64,000 nucleotides of DNA. It comes from Azolla caroliniana (lineage: Eukaryota; Polypodiophyta). Below the pieces are notes generated by a model. The model saw only the letters and a program-made list of their open reading frames with translations. It made no database searches and was not told where the DNA came from. Positions 54,201 through 64,000 of the stretch are shown piece after piece; the first letter of the stretch is position 1; the number at the start of each line of letters is the position of its first letter. The position numbers and the translations under genes are program-made. The stretch is taken from positions 1,984,001 to 2,048,000 of the forward strand of contig JBHGNT010000020.1 in the NCBI GenBank assembly GCA_043228905.1, read 5' to 3'.

Positions 54201-54739
54201 CACGGGATAATATAAAAACAGCTCAAGATAGAGCGCGTTTTTATGCCGATCATCACAGGCAACCTCGTGTATTCAGCCCTGGACAGAAGGTATTTTTACG
54301 TGTACCTCACAATTCTACGACATTGTCTACGGGTAAGTGCGCTAAGTTAGCCCCACGGTTTTGTGGACCTTTTACAGTCCTCAAACGCATTGGATCATCA
54401 GCCTATCGTCTCGCTCTTCCCGATGGTGTTGGAATCCATCCAGTCTTTCATGTAAGTCGTCTAAAAGAACTTCTAGGTTCTGGCGACAATACAGTTACAA
54501 CTGAAACTCTGGTTACTTCTGAAGATTTATCTTCTAAACCACATGTACCAGAAAGAATTCTCGATGTTAAAACAAAAAAATTACGTGCTAAGGAAATCCG
54601 AGAATTTAAAATAAAATGGATGGATAAATCAATCAAAGATGCCACATGGGAACGCGAAACGACTCTAAGAACTAACTTCCCTAACTTTCCATTGCAAGAG
54701 TGCAATGTTTTAAAGAGGGGGAGTATGTTACGGGCATGA
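51278..54739 (+). CDS. GypG pol: protease, RT, RNase H, integrase, chromodomain
   Basis: 1153 codons from the first ATG; the frame is open from 51197 and is the gag frame, so translation probably comes from gag readthrough. Residues near 33: [12 protein letters not shown] (protease). 250-440: RT with [13 protein letters not shown] and [11 protein letters not shown]. About 530-640: RNase H ([23 protein letters not shown]). 724-767: integrase finger HPGIH...CHQCQ. 790-900: core ([32 protein letters not shown]). Then GPF motif ([13 protein letters not shown]) and about 1090-1140 a chromodomain-like [12 protein letters not shown]...KIKWMDKS...ATWE. It reads through the polypurine tract and stops (TGA) in the LTR. 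All catalytic residues present. Confidence 0.95.
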   Translation: MSNCQCSFPHYVLGPNDLLRANGYINGSPVQFLFDSGSSHNFVNDRLVQIWGIQPTVSDHTYTVHLADGRVQHINGAIHSLGISIDTYIEEVDFHVMNLSTTDVILGYPWFYNKSSSLFIDWVRHSISFVLNDCTHFIQCVTKQSLSIVSSCPSISELSCSTLFYCVLDPDIHVYNIDNVSGQLTYFEQKQLDEIVNDFRDVFPSELPDGLPPKRNIDHRIDIVPGIAPISIPPYRLSRSEEDEVAKQLKDYLRMGYIRYSKSPWGAPVLLVKKKEGTWRMCINYRRLNKVTIKNSYPLPRADDLIDRLQGARYFTKLDLRTGYHQIRISEDDVPKTAFRTRYGHYEFLVMPFGLTNAPATFQQEMNDIFREQLGKFVVIFLDDILVYSRTLQEHARHVRFVLQILRDKQFYAKISKCEFFKKSITYLGHLITERGVEIDPSRIEKIKLWPTLRNIREVRSFLGFVGFLRKSLRNYSQLTTPFTDLLKGQTRKSTKPIVWNATLDLAFKELKDLVCKAPSLLLPDPSKPFEVETDASDYAIGAVLYQDGKPIAFESKKLDSAQCRYTVQEKELFAVIHALKTWRHYLYGNRFVVTTDHESLKYFCDQQDLKGRKARWADLIQDFDFSIRYRKGSMNTVADALSRIREVNMLSFTEITSDLYDHLRGKYPDDNYFAKYWARVESGTDTTTPSKEYFHIANGLLYRNGKVCVPDLPEVKKRILFECHDAPSAGHPGIHRTLVLISTQFYWPKMRPDIHSYVTKCHQCQVNKAERLKAAGLLHPLDIPNNKWESISMDFIVSLPRTQKGHDAIWVVVDRLTKMARFIATKTTVTAPELTYQFVDELFRFYGLPMDIVSDRDPKFTSDFWTQVFKKLETTLSMSSTDHPQSDGQTERVNQIIEDMLRAYVGAKPTKWERYLPILEFAYNSSKHTSTGYSPFMLMYGFQPRAPIDVNIHHDELRSTQNFLRDMQDMLHIARDNIKTAQDRARFYADHHRQPRVFSPGQKVFLRVPHNSTTLSTGKCAKLAPRFCGPFTVLKRIGSSAYRLALPDGVGIHPVFHVSRLKELLGSGDNTVTTETLVTSEDLSSKPHVPERILDVKTKKLRAKEIREFKIKWMDKSIKDATWERETTLRTNFPNFPLQECNVLKRGSMLRA
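54712..54725 (+). other. Polypurine tract, GypG (also coding)
   Basis: AAAGAGGGGGAGTA directly before the LTR; pol reads it as KRGSM. Confidence 0.93.
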
Positions 54740-55191
54740 CCATATAATATCCCGTGGTGAGAATTGTCGTAGTATTCTATACACGTGGATAAGTGTGAGG
54801 GTTAAACAAAGAGTCTAAAGAAGGGGAGGATTACTTTTAATCCTCGGGATTGAGACAACCCATGAGGCCAAGTGTGAACATGGCTGGGGGCCTTGAGAAT
54901 TACTATAAATAAGAGGCCTAGCTACCCTCATTTGGGGCATGCATTGACTACGTCGAGACTCTGTCCGTGAGTGGAACGACTCTTGTAGCAAGCGCGCTAT
55001 CGTCCAAGTACGACTCGACGCCAAGGCGGTGGTATGGGACGCCGATCGAGGCTCGAGTCCGTCTCGATCCCTTCGCTCGGGGGTGGTCGGGTGGATCGGC
55101 ACCCTTCTTTCTCTCTTTTCTCTCTATTCTTTCTAGATCTATCATTGATATATCCTTATTTTATGCTTACTTTAGTACCTAATCTCTAATA
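54726..55191 (+). repeat. GypG 3' LTR
   Basis: 466 bp; one base different from 48142-48607. Confidence 0.96.
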
Positions 55192-55196
55192 GCACT

Positions 55197-55823
55197 GGTA
55201 GATGCACCGGCGTGGTTCTCCTCTACAAGGAGCATCGACTGTAAGTCGAAAAATGAGGGCGTATTCTCCCTTGTACAAACCGCAGTCTGGAAAGCTCCGA
55301 ACTTCGACGCCAGACCTCCAAGACAAACCTGCACCATCTCGTCTTCCTCTACGGTGACGTTAATAGAGGCAAGCGAGTCACAGATCCCTTTGATCCGGTC
55401 TGTGTAATCTGCCACCGACATGTTCTTCTGTCGAACATTGCTCAACTCCTATCTGAGTTGCAGCTTCCGGGTAGTGGTGCTTGCGGCGAAGACCTTTTTC
55501 AAGTTTCCCCAAGCATCCTTCGGTGTCTTGGCGTCACGGATATGGCTGAGCAGCTGGTCATCGACACTGGACGTGAAGCAGTACATCACCCTGCTTGCCG
55601 CTTGTTCCCACACTGGGAAGTCCTTGTGTGTCGTCTCCAGTGCTGAGTCGTTCACTCTGTCGACATAGCTCCAGTAGCCATGCCCAAGCAGGTACTGGTG
55701 CATCTTGTATGACCAAGAAGCGTAGTTGGTTTTGTCGAGCTTCTCCACCGGGAGCGACGTAGCCATACCTCTGTCCATTTCTCCTTTTGTGTCTGTTTTC
55801 CGATCTGTTAGGGTTTCCTTCAC
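55197..55823 (-). pseudogene. CopE1 gag
   Basis: Minus strand from ATG 55823; MATSLPVEKLDKTNYASWSYKMHQYL is the start of the recognisable gag (about 55763, outline only). DFPVWEQAASRVMYCF and KTPKDAWGNLKKVFAAS follow. A TAG at 55449-55451 is the only break, after which NVRQKNMSVADYTDRIKGIC continues to ENHAGASTS at 55197. GypG then interrupts; the rest of gag with its knuckle is at 48136 and below. Confidence 0.88.
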
Positions 55824-55861
55824 AAGCGTAGATGTCTGCAGTAGAGGTTCTCAACCCACGC

Positions 55862-55873
55862 ACTCTGATACCA
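55862..55873 (-). other. Primer binding site, CopE1
   Basis: Reverse complement TGGTATCAGAGT, adjacent to the LTR at 55874. Confidence 0.88.
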
Positions 55874-55908
55874 TGTGAAAGATTGCTTGCGGAAGCGTTA
55901 GAAAGAAC

Positions 55909-55939
<31 letters not shown>

Positions 55940-56256
55940 TACGCGGGAGAGACAGAGAGTGAGAGAGCAAAACACACTATTTTTTCAAAATTATATGAAT
56001 ACTCTGTGCTCCTCTTATTTTTACAACGCGCTCATCAACGCTATTTATACAAGTCCACACGGGACTGTTAGAAGTACGGTGTACTTCAATGCTCACACGA
56101 GCATCTGACACTAACTACGAGACTATAACTGCCTAGTAGTCTAACCTATACTAGGCTTCCAGTTACGGATTGGATCCGGCATACCGGTTCCTCTTGCTTA
56201 CCAGTCCTTACTGCTTCTTCAGCTGATCCGGCTACGGTTGGGCTTGCCGCTCAACA
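55874..56256 (-). repeat. CopE1 5' LTR
   Basis: 383 bp; partner of 43506-43878, with a longer AG run (about 55914-55938). Confidence 0.9.
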
Positions 56257-56950
56257 GTCTGGAGACTGAAGGAGGCGCTCGCCGCGGCACCGGCTCTCCG
56301 GAAAGCGGTTTATGACAAGGAAGTCTCGATTTATGTGACCGTGGACACGAGTCCGACTGGGATTGGATGGGTGATCAACGTAGAGGATGACGATGGTGCG
56401 AGGTTCCCCATCTGTTTCGGCGCGAAAGTCCTCAGTGAGCGACAACGAGGGTACGCCCAGGTTAAACACGAACTCTGGGGTATCGTTTCAGCAATCAAGG
56501 CCGATAAAGACTACCTAATCATGACCGAGGTGATAATCAAGACGGACTGCCTGCCGATTCTCGGCATGGTTTCCGGATGTGCGACACCGAACCTGGCAAT
56601 GCTCAGGTGGATAGCGTACATCAAGTCCTTGAATCCGGAATTACGACACATTTTTGGAAAAGATAATGCCATGGCCGATATGCTTTCAAGGGCGCGGTTC
56701 AGCGACGAGGACGACATGGTTTCAGATAACGAGGAAGTCGGCGTGAACTTCTTCAAGGCGGCTTACATAACAACAAGAAAGGGGAGCACTCCGGCGCTTA
56801 ACGGATTCGACAAGAGCAAGTACGACAGGGAGTGGCTCCAGATCGGCGGGTTCCTAAAGACAATCACACCGGACGCAGCGTGGAAGAAGGAAGAGACCAA
56901 CCGGATTCGGAAGAAAGCGTACTGATTCTTCCTACGAGACGGGAGCATAT
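56257..56950 (+). pseudogene. GypF1 RNase H, truncated before integrase
   Basis: Resumes with WRLKEALAAAPALRKAVY, then YVTVDTSPTGIGWVINVED, FGAKVLSERQRGYAQVKHE, IIKTDCLPILGM, GKDNAMADMLSRARF: a complete gypsy RNase H. A spacer (FDKSKYDREWLQIGGFL) is open to TGA at 56923-56925. At about 56950 the sequence switches to minus-strand CopA5 gag at a shared GGAAATGCC. Confidence 0.88.
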
Positions 56951-57695
56951 GGAAATGCCAACAGTTCTTCTGGAAGTGCCCCGGCTTGCCGCAATAGAAG
57001 CAAGTGGGCCTCCCCCTTGACTTTGACCGTGTCCCCGACTTTTCCCGGTTCTGGGGACTCCGATTCCTTTGTCTTTTGCATTCTGATTCAGTAAGGAGGG
57101 CTTTGGCGTCGGAGATCACCTCCTTGTCTTTCTGACGCGCCTCCTCATCTATCAAGCTCAACTTGACTCTTGCTAGGGATAGTTGTTTTCCTTCCGTCCC
57201 GGCGTTGCCCAATGTGACAACTAACGTCTCCCAGCTATCCGGGAGGGAACCAAGCAGGAGTAGAGCAAGTACCTCATCGGCGAGAGGTACTTCCAACGAC
57301 GTTGCTTGGTGTATCAGCCCCTGGAAGGCATTCATGTGCTCCACCGTACTGGAGCCGTCTTGGTACCAGAGCCTCACTAGCTTCCGAAATACCGAAACCG
57401 TATTAACGGCATTCTTGTTCTGGAACATGATGTCGATCTTCTCCCAGAGTTCATGAGCCTTGCTCTCTTCATTGGAGTTGTTGTACAGGCTCATGTTGAT
57501 GAAGCACCAGATGTATACCCTCGTCTTCATGTGCATCACCTCCCACACTGTGGCGTCAATCTTATCCGGTCTCCTGTCCCCGAACTGAACCGGCAACGAA
57601 AGATCTTCAACCACCAGCATGTCCCTCATCTTCGACTTCCACACTGAGTAGTTGGAGCCGGTGAGCTTGAACATGCCGCCGTAAGATTCTTCCAT
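56951..57695 (-). pseudogene. CopA5 gag, truncated at the zinc knuckle
   Basis: Minus strand from ATG 57695 (MEESYGGMFKLTGSNY). Gag is intact (SWETLVVTLGNAGTEGKQ) through the knuckle CFYCGKPGHFQKNC and then ends at the GypF1 junction; the frame runs by chance into antisense GypF1. Same subfamily as CopA4, without the CopA4 frameshift in gag. Confidence 0.9.
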
Positions 57696-57725
57696 TTTGT
57701 GTGTTGTTCACTTTGATACCAGATT

Positions 57726-58315
57726 GAAGAGAAATGCACGGAATATCGCTCGGCCACAACCTAGTAATAAATCACTTCTATAAGAATCAAACACAGAAAT
57801 GGGAAGTGGAGAGTACACAAGAAAATGACACAGGATGTTTACGTGGACAACCCTAATAGGGAAAACCCACGGGAGCCCACAGACTCCGAACTATCACTAT
57901 GAAGAGAAGGGGTACAATCAAAGACTCTGAGGCAACGACCTCGAGCTCTATTTCTTCGCACAGTGGCGGTTACAACAAAGTATCGCTTTGTATCTCTCTC
58001 TCACACACACTCTCTCTCTATACAACAGTTACAGCAATATGACAACAACACAATCACACACTAAAGTGATTGCCCTAAGTCATATTTATAGTTATATGAA
58101 CTTAGGGATATTTACAAATATAGCCTCAATGGGCTTATTCAAGACATATTTACAATTCTATCTTCTCTTCTGGTTCTCACCGAGTCCACCGATCCGGTTT
58201 CCGGATCTCTTCCGGTTCTCACCGGGTCTCCTCCGGTTTCCGGATCTCTTCCTCTTCTCACCGGGTCCTCTTTATTCATCACCGGATCCCATCCGGAGAG
58301 ACGGATTTCCCAACA
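57726..58315 (-). repeat. CopA5 5' LTR
   Basis: 590 bp; in element orientation TGTTGGGAAATCCGTC at 58315 to GCATTTCTCTTCA at 57726. Primer site, slightly altered (TGGTATCAAAGT), at 57711-57722. Shorter than other CopA LTRs because U3 repeats are few. It abuts oppositely oriented CopA6 RNase H. Confidence 0.85.
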
Positions 58316-59066
58316 ATCCCCTATGCCTCATCAGTCGGAAGCCTAATGTTTGCGATGGTATGTACCATGCCGGACATCGGATACACAATCGGATTCATCA
58401 ACCGATACATGAGCAATCCGGGAAGAGAGCATTGGGCTACAATAAAGTGGATTCTCCGGTACCTGAGGGGCACCTCGAGCGTGTGTCTCCAATTCGGCTC
58501 AAGTAACCCCATATTAGAAGGTTTTATTGACTCAAACATGTTGCATGATGTGGATACCAGCAGGTCCACATCTGGGCATGTAATGACATATGCAAGGGGA
58601 GCCGTCTCGTGGCAATCAAGGTTGCAGAAGGTTGTGGCACTATCGACCACATAAGCGGAGTACATGATTGTTGTAGAAGCCGACAAGGAGATAATTTGGA
58701 TGAAGGACTTCATCGGTGAGTTGGGGATTCGGCAAGAGAAATTCTGACTCTACTGCGACAACCAAAGTGTCATTCACCTCGCAAAGAATGCCGCCTACCA
58801 CTTCAGGACTAAGCATATCCAGAGGAGATACCATTAGTTTAGAGAGAGGGTAAAAGAAAAGGATTTTGCTCTGGTGAATATCCACATGGAGGCAAATGGA
58901 TTGGAGATGCTGAGTAAGGTGCTATCAAGAGAGAAGTTGAACACGTGCCGCCTGTATGGGGTGCTTCGGACATGCTAACGAAGGTGCTATTGGGAGAGAA
59001 GTCGAACGCGTGTTGGCAAAGGGTCAGACTGACAAAGCACCCCATACCGGAGTGAATGGGGAGTTT
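58316..59066 (+). pseudogene. CopA6 RNase H and 3' end
   Basis: Plus strand. IPYASSVGSLMFAMVCTMPDIG is the start of the RNase H region (outline only), then GFIDSNMLHDVDTSRSTSGH, stop at about 58651 within STT-AEY, WMKDFIGELGIRQEKF, TGA, LYCDNQSVIHLAKNAAYH, further stops and RTKHIQRRYH. The polypurine tract GAATGGGGAGTT is at about 59055-59066. The upstream part is lost; CopA5 inserted here in the opposite orientation. Confidence 0.85.
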
Positions 59067-59300
59067 CTTAGGAAATAGGTCTCTCCGAATCGGATGAGCA
59101 CGACCCGGATTGGAGTTCGAAGCCTAAGAACCGGACCGGATGGGTCCAAAAGAGATAGAGACGGGGCACAAAGCCAAACCAACTTAAAGGCATTCGGTCG
59201 AATCCGAAGAGGTATCCGGAAGTAAACTTATTTGTAAATATGTTTTGGTGTGCCTAAGATAGGCCATATTTGTAAATAGCCCATAGTATGTATTAGTATA
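59067..59300 (+). repeat. CopA6 3' LTR, left part
   Basis: 234 bp after the polypurine tract, starting TCTTAGGAAATAGGTC (a decayed TGTTGGGAAATAGG). It contains CATATTTGTAAATAGCCC found in all CopA LTRs and is cut by the CopH LTR at 59301. Confidence 0.8.
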
Positions 59301-59601
59301 TGTTGAGCGAGCAAGCTCAACCGGATCCGGATTAGCTGGATAAGCCTGAGCCAGATCTGTATCCGGAACTAGGAGCTGGATCAAAGAGATGGATCGGGGA
59401 GCCGGATTCAAATGTAAACCAGAAGGCTAGTAGTAGCCTATACTCCTAGACTACTAGGTAGTCAGAGTCCTCGTAGTTAGTGTCTGCCGCTCGTATGAGC
59501 ATTGAAGTACATAATACTTCTGTCAATCCTTTTGAGGACTTGTATAAATAGTGTTGTTTAGCACGTTAGTTACAGAGTATTATTTTTTAATTGAGTTTAT
59601 G

Positions 59602-59632
<31 letters not shown>

Positions 59633-59739
59633 TCCTGTGTATGCTAAGTACTCTCTAACTTCCCTTGAACCTGTTTTTTATTCTCTGTCTCTACCCGGCT
59701 AAATTGGTTTGTCAAAGCTTCCACATGCTAACTTTTACA
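59301..59739 (+). repeat. CopH 5' LTR
   Basis: 439 bp, TGTTGAGCGAGCAAGC to ATGCTAACTTTTACA. CT run at about 59600-59628. The GCTCAACCGGATCC and GACTACTAGG stretches resemble the CopE1 LTR. Confidence 0.85.
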
Positions 59740-59751
59740 TGGTATCAAAGC
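59740..59751 (+). other. Primer binding site, CopH (one mismatch)
   Basis: TGGTATCAAAGC; consensus has G at the ninth base. Directly follows the LTR. Confidence 0.85.
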
Positions 59752-59834
59752 GCGAGGGTTGAGAACCTCTACAACTGACAGACGCTTCCGAAGATAAACC
59801 CTAACACTCGGTGAAGAACAGAAGAGAACCAAAG

Positions 59835-60775
59835 ATGGACAAAGGTATGGCAAGTTCACTTCCCACAAAAAAGCTCGACCGGAGCAACTATGCATCCTGG
59901 TCATATAAGATGCACCAGTACCTGTTGGGGCATGGATATTGGAGGTAGCACCGAAACCGGCACACAAAGACTTCCCGGCATGGGGGCAAGGAGCGAGCCG
60001 AGTATTGTACAACCTCGCATCCTGTGTGCATGATCAGATGCTTGGCTACATCAAGGATGTGAAAACGCCGAAGGAGGCCAGGGAAAATCTACGAAAGATT
60101 TTCGCCACAAGTACCACAACCCATAAGTTGCAGCTCCAGCAAGAGCTAAACAACATCCAGCGGAGAGATATGTCAGTTACGGACTACACCACCAAGATTA
60201 AGGAGATTTGCGATGCACTCGGATCCATCAACGTAACGGTGGAAGAAGACGAGATTGTCCAGATCTGGCATGGTGGTCTATCACAACGGTACGGGCCAAT
60301 CCGGACGGCAATTTGCACCCGGGAGAAGCCACCATCCTTCTTCGACTTACAATCAATGTTGATGGTCGACGAAAACCATGCGAGTGGGTCGAGGACCACT
60401 CAATCGAACAACCGGATGTTGTACACGGAGGCGGATCGGCCCCGTGGGCGTGGAGGATGAGGTGGGTCAGCACGCATTGCAGGCGGCCGGCAAGAGCAGA
60501 ACCGAAGACATTGAGACTATGCCGACAACAATTCCGGACCCTCCACAAGCAAGGGGAGTCAAGCCTGTGTTGGAAACCGGCAAGGAAAGGCCGACACGGA
60601 ATGTTGGTAATGTGGCAAGAAAGGCCACAGAGAAAGCGAGTGCTAGAAGAAGCGTGCCGATTCGTATAAATCCGGATCCGGCAAGACCGGATAGGGAAAC
60701 CGGCAAAACTCGCACGACGCAGAAGGATCGCAAGTATCTAGAACCGGGAAGACCAGAAAGAGGCCAGCCTTTGTG
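59835..60775 (+). pseudogene. CopH gag
   Basis: ATG 59835 starts MDKGMASSLPTKKLDRSNY. Near 59940 a short deletion relative to CopE1 (after GHGYW) shifts the frame. It continues KPAHKDFPAWGQGASRVLY, then SVTDYTTKIKEICDALGS and ENHASGSRTTQ. Stops follow at about 60458 and in the knuckle (CW-stop-CGKKGHRESEC). Confidence 0.85.
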
Positions 60776-63700
60776 ATGAAGCACAAGGCCAAATCAATGA
60801 AGAAGGCCAATTCTAAACCGGAGGAAGTGTGGTACGTTGATTCCGGAGCATCTAACCATATGACGAGCCATGAAGAGTGGTTCTCGTTTTTAGAGAAACT
60901 GGAACAACCGAGGATTGTCGAAACTGGAGATGACACCCCTCACCCAATTGTGCAAGTCGGAGAAGTCCCTTTAAGCCATGTCAGACAAAAGGGAAAGCTT
61001 ATGAACTTATTACACGTTCCGACTATCACAAAGAACCTCATATCGATCGAACAAATAGTCGACCAAGGAATGCAGGTGCGGTTTACACACCTTGGGTGCT
61101 TCATCGAGGAAGAAGGCCGGATAATTGCGCAAGGGCGTAGAGAAGGGAGGATGTTCATCCTCAACACTAATGACGTCGGCACCGCCATGTTTGCCAAAGG
61201 ACAGAAGATTGAATCAGACATCGATCTCTAGCATAAGCGGATCGGCCACGTCAACTACCGGAGGCTTCAAGATCTGCAATCGAAACAGGATGTGTTCGGA
61301 TTGCTGAAGTTTAGTGGCCAGAAGGCCCAAATATGTGAAGCCTGCCAACTCGGGAAGCAACATCGGCTTCCATTCCCCACCGAACGAAACGGAAGTCGTA
61401 ACAAGCTCGACCTAATCCATTCGGATGTATGGGGACTGGCACAAAACGTTCGTCTTGATGGGAGTCGGTATTTCATCTCCTTCATCGGCGACTATACCCA
61501 GCACACGTGGATCTACCTCATCGAGAAGAAACGCGAAGTCTTCGACTATTTCCGGAACCTTCAAAGCTTAGTCGAAAGGGAAATGGAGAGGCAAATCAAG
61601 TGTCTACAGTCGGATGGTGGAAAAGAATACTTTTCTGGCCAATTGAACAGTTATCTGCGGCAAAACAGAATTTAGAGAGAATTCAGCTATCGATACACAC
61701 CGGAAGAAAATGGTGTGGCCAAGAGAAAAAATCTGTCGATTGTCAACGCGGCAAGGGCATTGCTAGAGGAGAAGAGCATGCCCAAATTCTACTGGGCTGA
61801 GGCAGTCCGGACGGTCGTCTACATCCAAAATCAGATCGGTGACAAGGTGTCAGCACACGAGCTGTATTTCGGACGGAAGCCAAATTTGAGGCACCTTCGG
61901 ATCTTCGGTAGCATAACATATGTGCAAGTACCGGATGAGAACTGGAGGAAGCTGGATCTGAAGTCGGAGAAGTGCATCCTAGTCGGTTACTCGCATGAGT
62001 AGAAGAGGTATAAGTGTTATAACCCCCGGACTAAACAGGTCCAAGTAAGCCGAGATGTTGAGTTTGATGAATCGGCATCATAGTACTCTCTACTGACTCC
62101 AACTTCCAACTCTGACCCGATTCCTGAAGATGAGGCTAGTGAGCCCGAAGAGGTCCAGGTAGAAGATGAAGACTTCAGTACTCTAGATGAGAGTCCGATC
62201 TCATTCCGGCTAAGTGGGCCGAATGAGCGGTTGAGTCGGGATGACCAATCGGATGAAGAACCAACGAGTAGTGAAGACTCTACCGTGCTCTCCCCGCGCA
62301 AGGAACCGAGGAGACGGTTCACGCGCAAAGAGAAGGTGAACAAGAAGATGCCGGAATACGATACCGGTAATGAAGGGTCAGATCGGAGCGAATCTGAGCC
62401 CGGAAAGGGAGAAGGCAGATCTTCAAAAATGAAGCCCGAACCGGCCAAGAAGGGCCTCAAACCAGGTAATGACAAGTTACGCCGGTCAACCCGCCAGAAG
62501 AACCATGTCAAGAGGTACGAATATAATGAGTACATGGCGCATCACTATGCATACATGACTAAGGTGGCGGAAGTGCGTGACCCGGAGAGCTACGCAGAAG
62601 CACCAAAAGACGCAAATTGGTGTGCTTCTATGGAGGAAGAAATGTGGGCACTTGATGCCAACGACACATGGGACCTAGTTGACCCTCCCTGACAGTGTAA
62701 ACCGATCGGATGTAAGTGGCTATATAAGGTGAAGTACAATGTCGACGGTTCGGTCAACCGGTACAAAGCCCAGTTATTGGCGAAGGGATAGGCATAGACG
62801 CACGGAATCGACTATGATGGGACCTTCACTCCCGTAGCGAAGATGATGATGGTTCGTGTGGTCTTGGCTGTTGTTGCGGCAAGGGGGTGGCATCTTCACC
62901 AAATGGACATGAAGAATGCGTTTCTTCAAGGTGACCTTAAAGAACGTGTCTATATGATCCAACCCCCCGGTTTCCAATCGGAGATGAACAAGTCAGCAGT
63001 GTGTCAACTCAAGAAGTCGTTTTACGGTCTGAATTAAGCCCCCTGAGCTTGGAATGAGAAGATCACGCACCGGTTGCGTAAGATGGAGTTTGTGGCCCCA
63101 AAGTCTGACTCGTCAGTATTCATCTGGAACAGTCTAGACGATCTGGTTTGTATCCTACTATATGTAGATGATTTAGTCATCACCGAACCCAGACTTAATA
63201 AAATTGGCCGAGTGAAGTCCTAGCTGTCGGAAGCATTTGAAATGAAGGACCTGGGGGACCTTCATTATTTTCTTGGGATCGAGGTGATGCAGACCCCCGA
63301 TGGCATATTGCTCTCAGAAAGACACTATGTGCTGAATATGTTGTACAAGTTCGGCATGACAGAATGCCGACCGATCTCCACACCCCTGGACCAGAACTTG
63401 AAGCTGCGTTCCAACTCCGGACCGGCCTGCAATGAGAAACGGTTCCGACAAATTGTCGAAAGCCTCATATACTTGACAATCACTCGACCCGACATCAGTT
63501 ACCCAATCGGAGTGATCAGCCAGTTCATGCAGAAGTCGACCGTCGAGCACTTTCAGTGCGCACACCGGATAGTCCAATATGTTAGTGGCACGAAGGACCG
63601 GGGACTGTTATACCGACACGGTATAGCTGGGAAGCTAGTCGGATATACTGATGCCAACTGGGTTGGTGATGCATTGGATCACCGATCCACCTCTGGTTAC

Positions 63701-64000
63701 CTGTTTTCTCTTGGTAGTGCGGTTGTTGCGTGGAGCAGCAAAAAGCAGCCAACAACGGCTCTATCGAGCACTGAGGCTGAATATTGGGGTGCTACCATTG
63801 CCACCTATGAAGCCATATGGCTTTGGCGACTGTTGCGTGACCTCCGGATCGAGGTGTCGACCCCAATCATGATCTACTGCAACAACATAAGTAGCATACA
63901 GGTCGCCAAGAACCTTGTATTCCATGCTCGGACAGACAAATCACATAGAAGTGCATTATCACTTTGTCTGTGAGTGGGTCCTGAGTGGTGAAGTTGAACT
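60776..64000 (+). pseudogene. CopH protease, integrase, RT and RNase H
   Basis: One frame almost throughout. Protease WYVDSGASNHMTSHEEW (about 60830), integrase QICEACQLGKQ, LIHSDVWGLAQN, LQSDGGKEY and NGVAKRKN, linker with a Glu/Lys-rich segment, [26 protein letters not shown]-stop-AP, YVDDLVITE, RNase H GYTDANWVGDALDHRSTSG and LSSTEAEYWG. Stops interrupt it at about ten places; several sit where CopE1 or CopC has Trp, Gln or Arg. A small insertion near 63930 shifts the frame after FHART. Confidence 0.88.

Larger units (their letters stand above)
48142..55191 (+). mobile_element. GypG, young near-intact chromovirus-type gypsy element
   Basis: 7050 bp between perfect duplications GCACT (48137-48141, 55192-55196) in CopE1 gag. 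LTRs of 466 bp differ at one base (G in the left, A in the right copy, near 48422 and 55006). Primer site, 1.7-kb leader, gag, pol with chromodomain-like end, polypurine tract. A single UAA separates gag from pol; otherwise both frames are intact. Codon use and base composition are more AT-rich than in its neighbours. Confidence 0.96.
43506..56256 (-). mobile_element. CopE1, copia element containing GypG
   Basis: 3' LTR 43506-43878, polypurine tract, pol 43879-48136, GypG insertion, gag 55197-55823, primer site 55862-55873, 5' LTR 55874-56256. Without GypG about 5.7 kb. LTRs differ at about 17 positions plus an AG-run length change, so it is the oldest well-defined copia here. End flanks GTCCA and GTCTG agree only in GTC; GypF1 protein nevertheless joins cleanly across it. 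Confidence 0.88.
11012..56950 (+). mobile_element. GypF1, Ty3/gypsy element broken up by three insertions
   Basis: One plus-strand gypsy element followed in pieces: LTR and leader 11012-11453, gag 11454-12097, gag end and protease 20866-22130, linker and RT 41756-43505, RNase H 56257-56950. The protein resumes in frame across CopA3 (...RPVPA|WELEEP) and CopA4 (...QETSS|HPVILGEPY), each flanked by a 5-bp target duplication. RT and RNase H resume across CopE1 (TEHTESV|WRLKEAL). Without insertions these pieces total about 4.8 kb. Integrase and the 3' LTR are missing; the sequence stops at 56950 against CopA5. Several stops and frameshifts make it dead. Confidence 0.85.
59301..64000 (+). mobile_element. 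CopH, copia element cut by the right window edge
   Basis: 5' LTR 59301-59739, altered primer site, gag and pol to RNase H; the 3' end is outside the window. It inserted into the CopA6 LTR. Protein is related to CopE1 and CopC (DSGASNHMTSH protease, GKKGHRESEC knuckle). About 14 in-frame stops, one deletion and one late frameshift: an old, dead copy. Confidence 0.9.

Overview
The window is almost entirely a pile of nested and truncated LTR retrotransposons from a streptophyte nuclear genome. Plant-type Ty1/copia and Ty3/gypsy polyproteins, initiator-Met tRNA primer sites and a chromodomain gypsy element show this. No cellular gene, rRNA, CRISPR array or prokaryotic signal is visible. From remembered family resemblance only, the GypF polyprotein (FLDDVPIKG reverse transcriptase) and the GypT polyprotein look most like elements of charophytes, bryophytes or other non-seed plants. 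That placement is tentative.

Layout, with working names. 1-4005 is CopA1, a minus-strand copia element running off the left edge with one very long open frame. 4006-5850 is CopA2, an older copia fragment split by a solo LTR at 4626-5417. 5851-6753 is CopE2, gag remains and an LTR. 6754-8905 is AT-rich DNA without genes, holding a cluster of short palindromes. 8906-10339 is GypF2 (minus; integrase end and 3' LTR). 10340-about 11011 is the 3' end of CopB2.

From about 11012 to 56950 one old plus-strand gypsy element, GypF1, is spread over 46 kb by three insertions. CopA3 (12098-20865, target duplication CCCGC) carries a piece of CopB1 (12584-17231). CopA4 (22131-41755, duplication CCTCG) itself contains CopC (22140-27286, with a gypsy-type solo LTR at 26113-26900) and GypT (29577-38582, duplication CGGGG). 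CopE1 (43506-56256) contains GypG (48142-55191, duplication GCACT). The GypF1 reading frame can be followed across the gaps: gag, zinc knuckle, protease, reverse transcriptase, RNase H. To the right lie CopA5 (56951-58315), CopA6 (58316-59300) and CopH (59301 to the right edge).

The elements differ in age. GypG has LTRs differing at one of 466 bases and almost intact gag and pol. The surviving CopA3 LTR overlap is identical over 486 bp. CopC LTRs differ at about 4 positions, GypT at 8 of 433, CopE1 at about 17. Much of the decay is single in-frame stops at Gln, Arg or Trp codons, as expected from deamination of methylated cytosine.

The least explained features are: an extra sense-strand gene after pol in GypT (36158-38095); a series of 56-bp-spaced hairpins in the GypG leader; a single gag/pol stop (UAA-CGG) in the young GypG; charged C-terminal tails in CopC and CopE1 whose frame is read through the polypurine tract into the LTR; and palindrome or hairpin repeats in the AT-rich spacer and the GypF-type LTRs.
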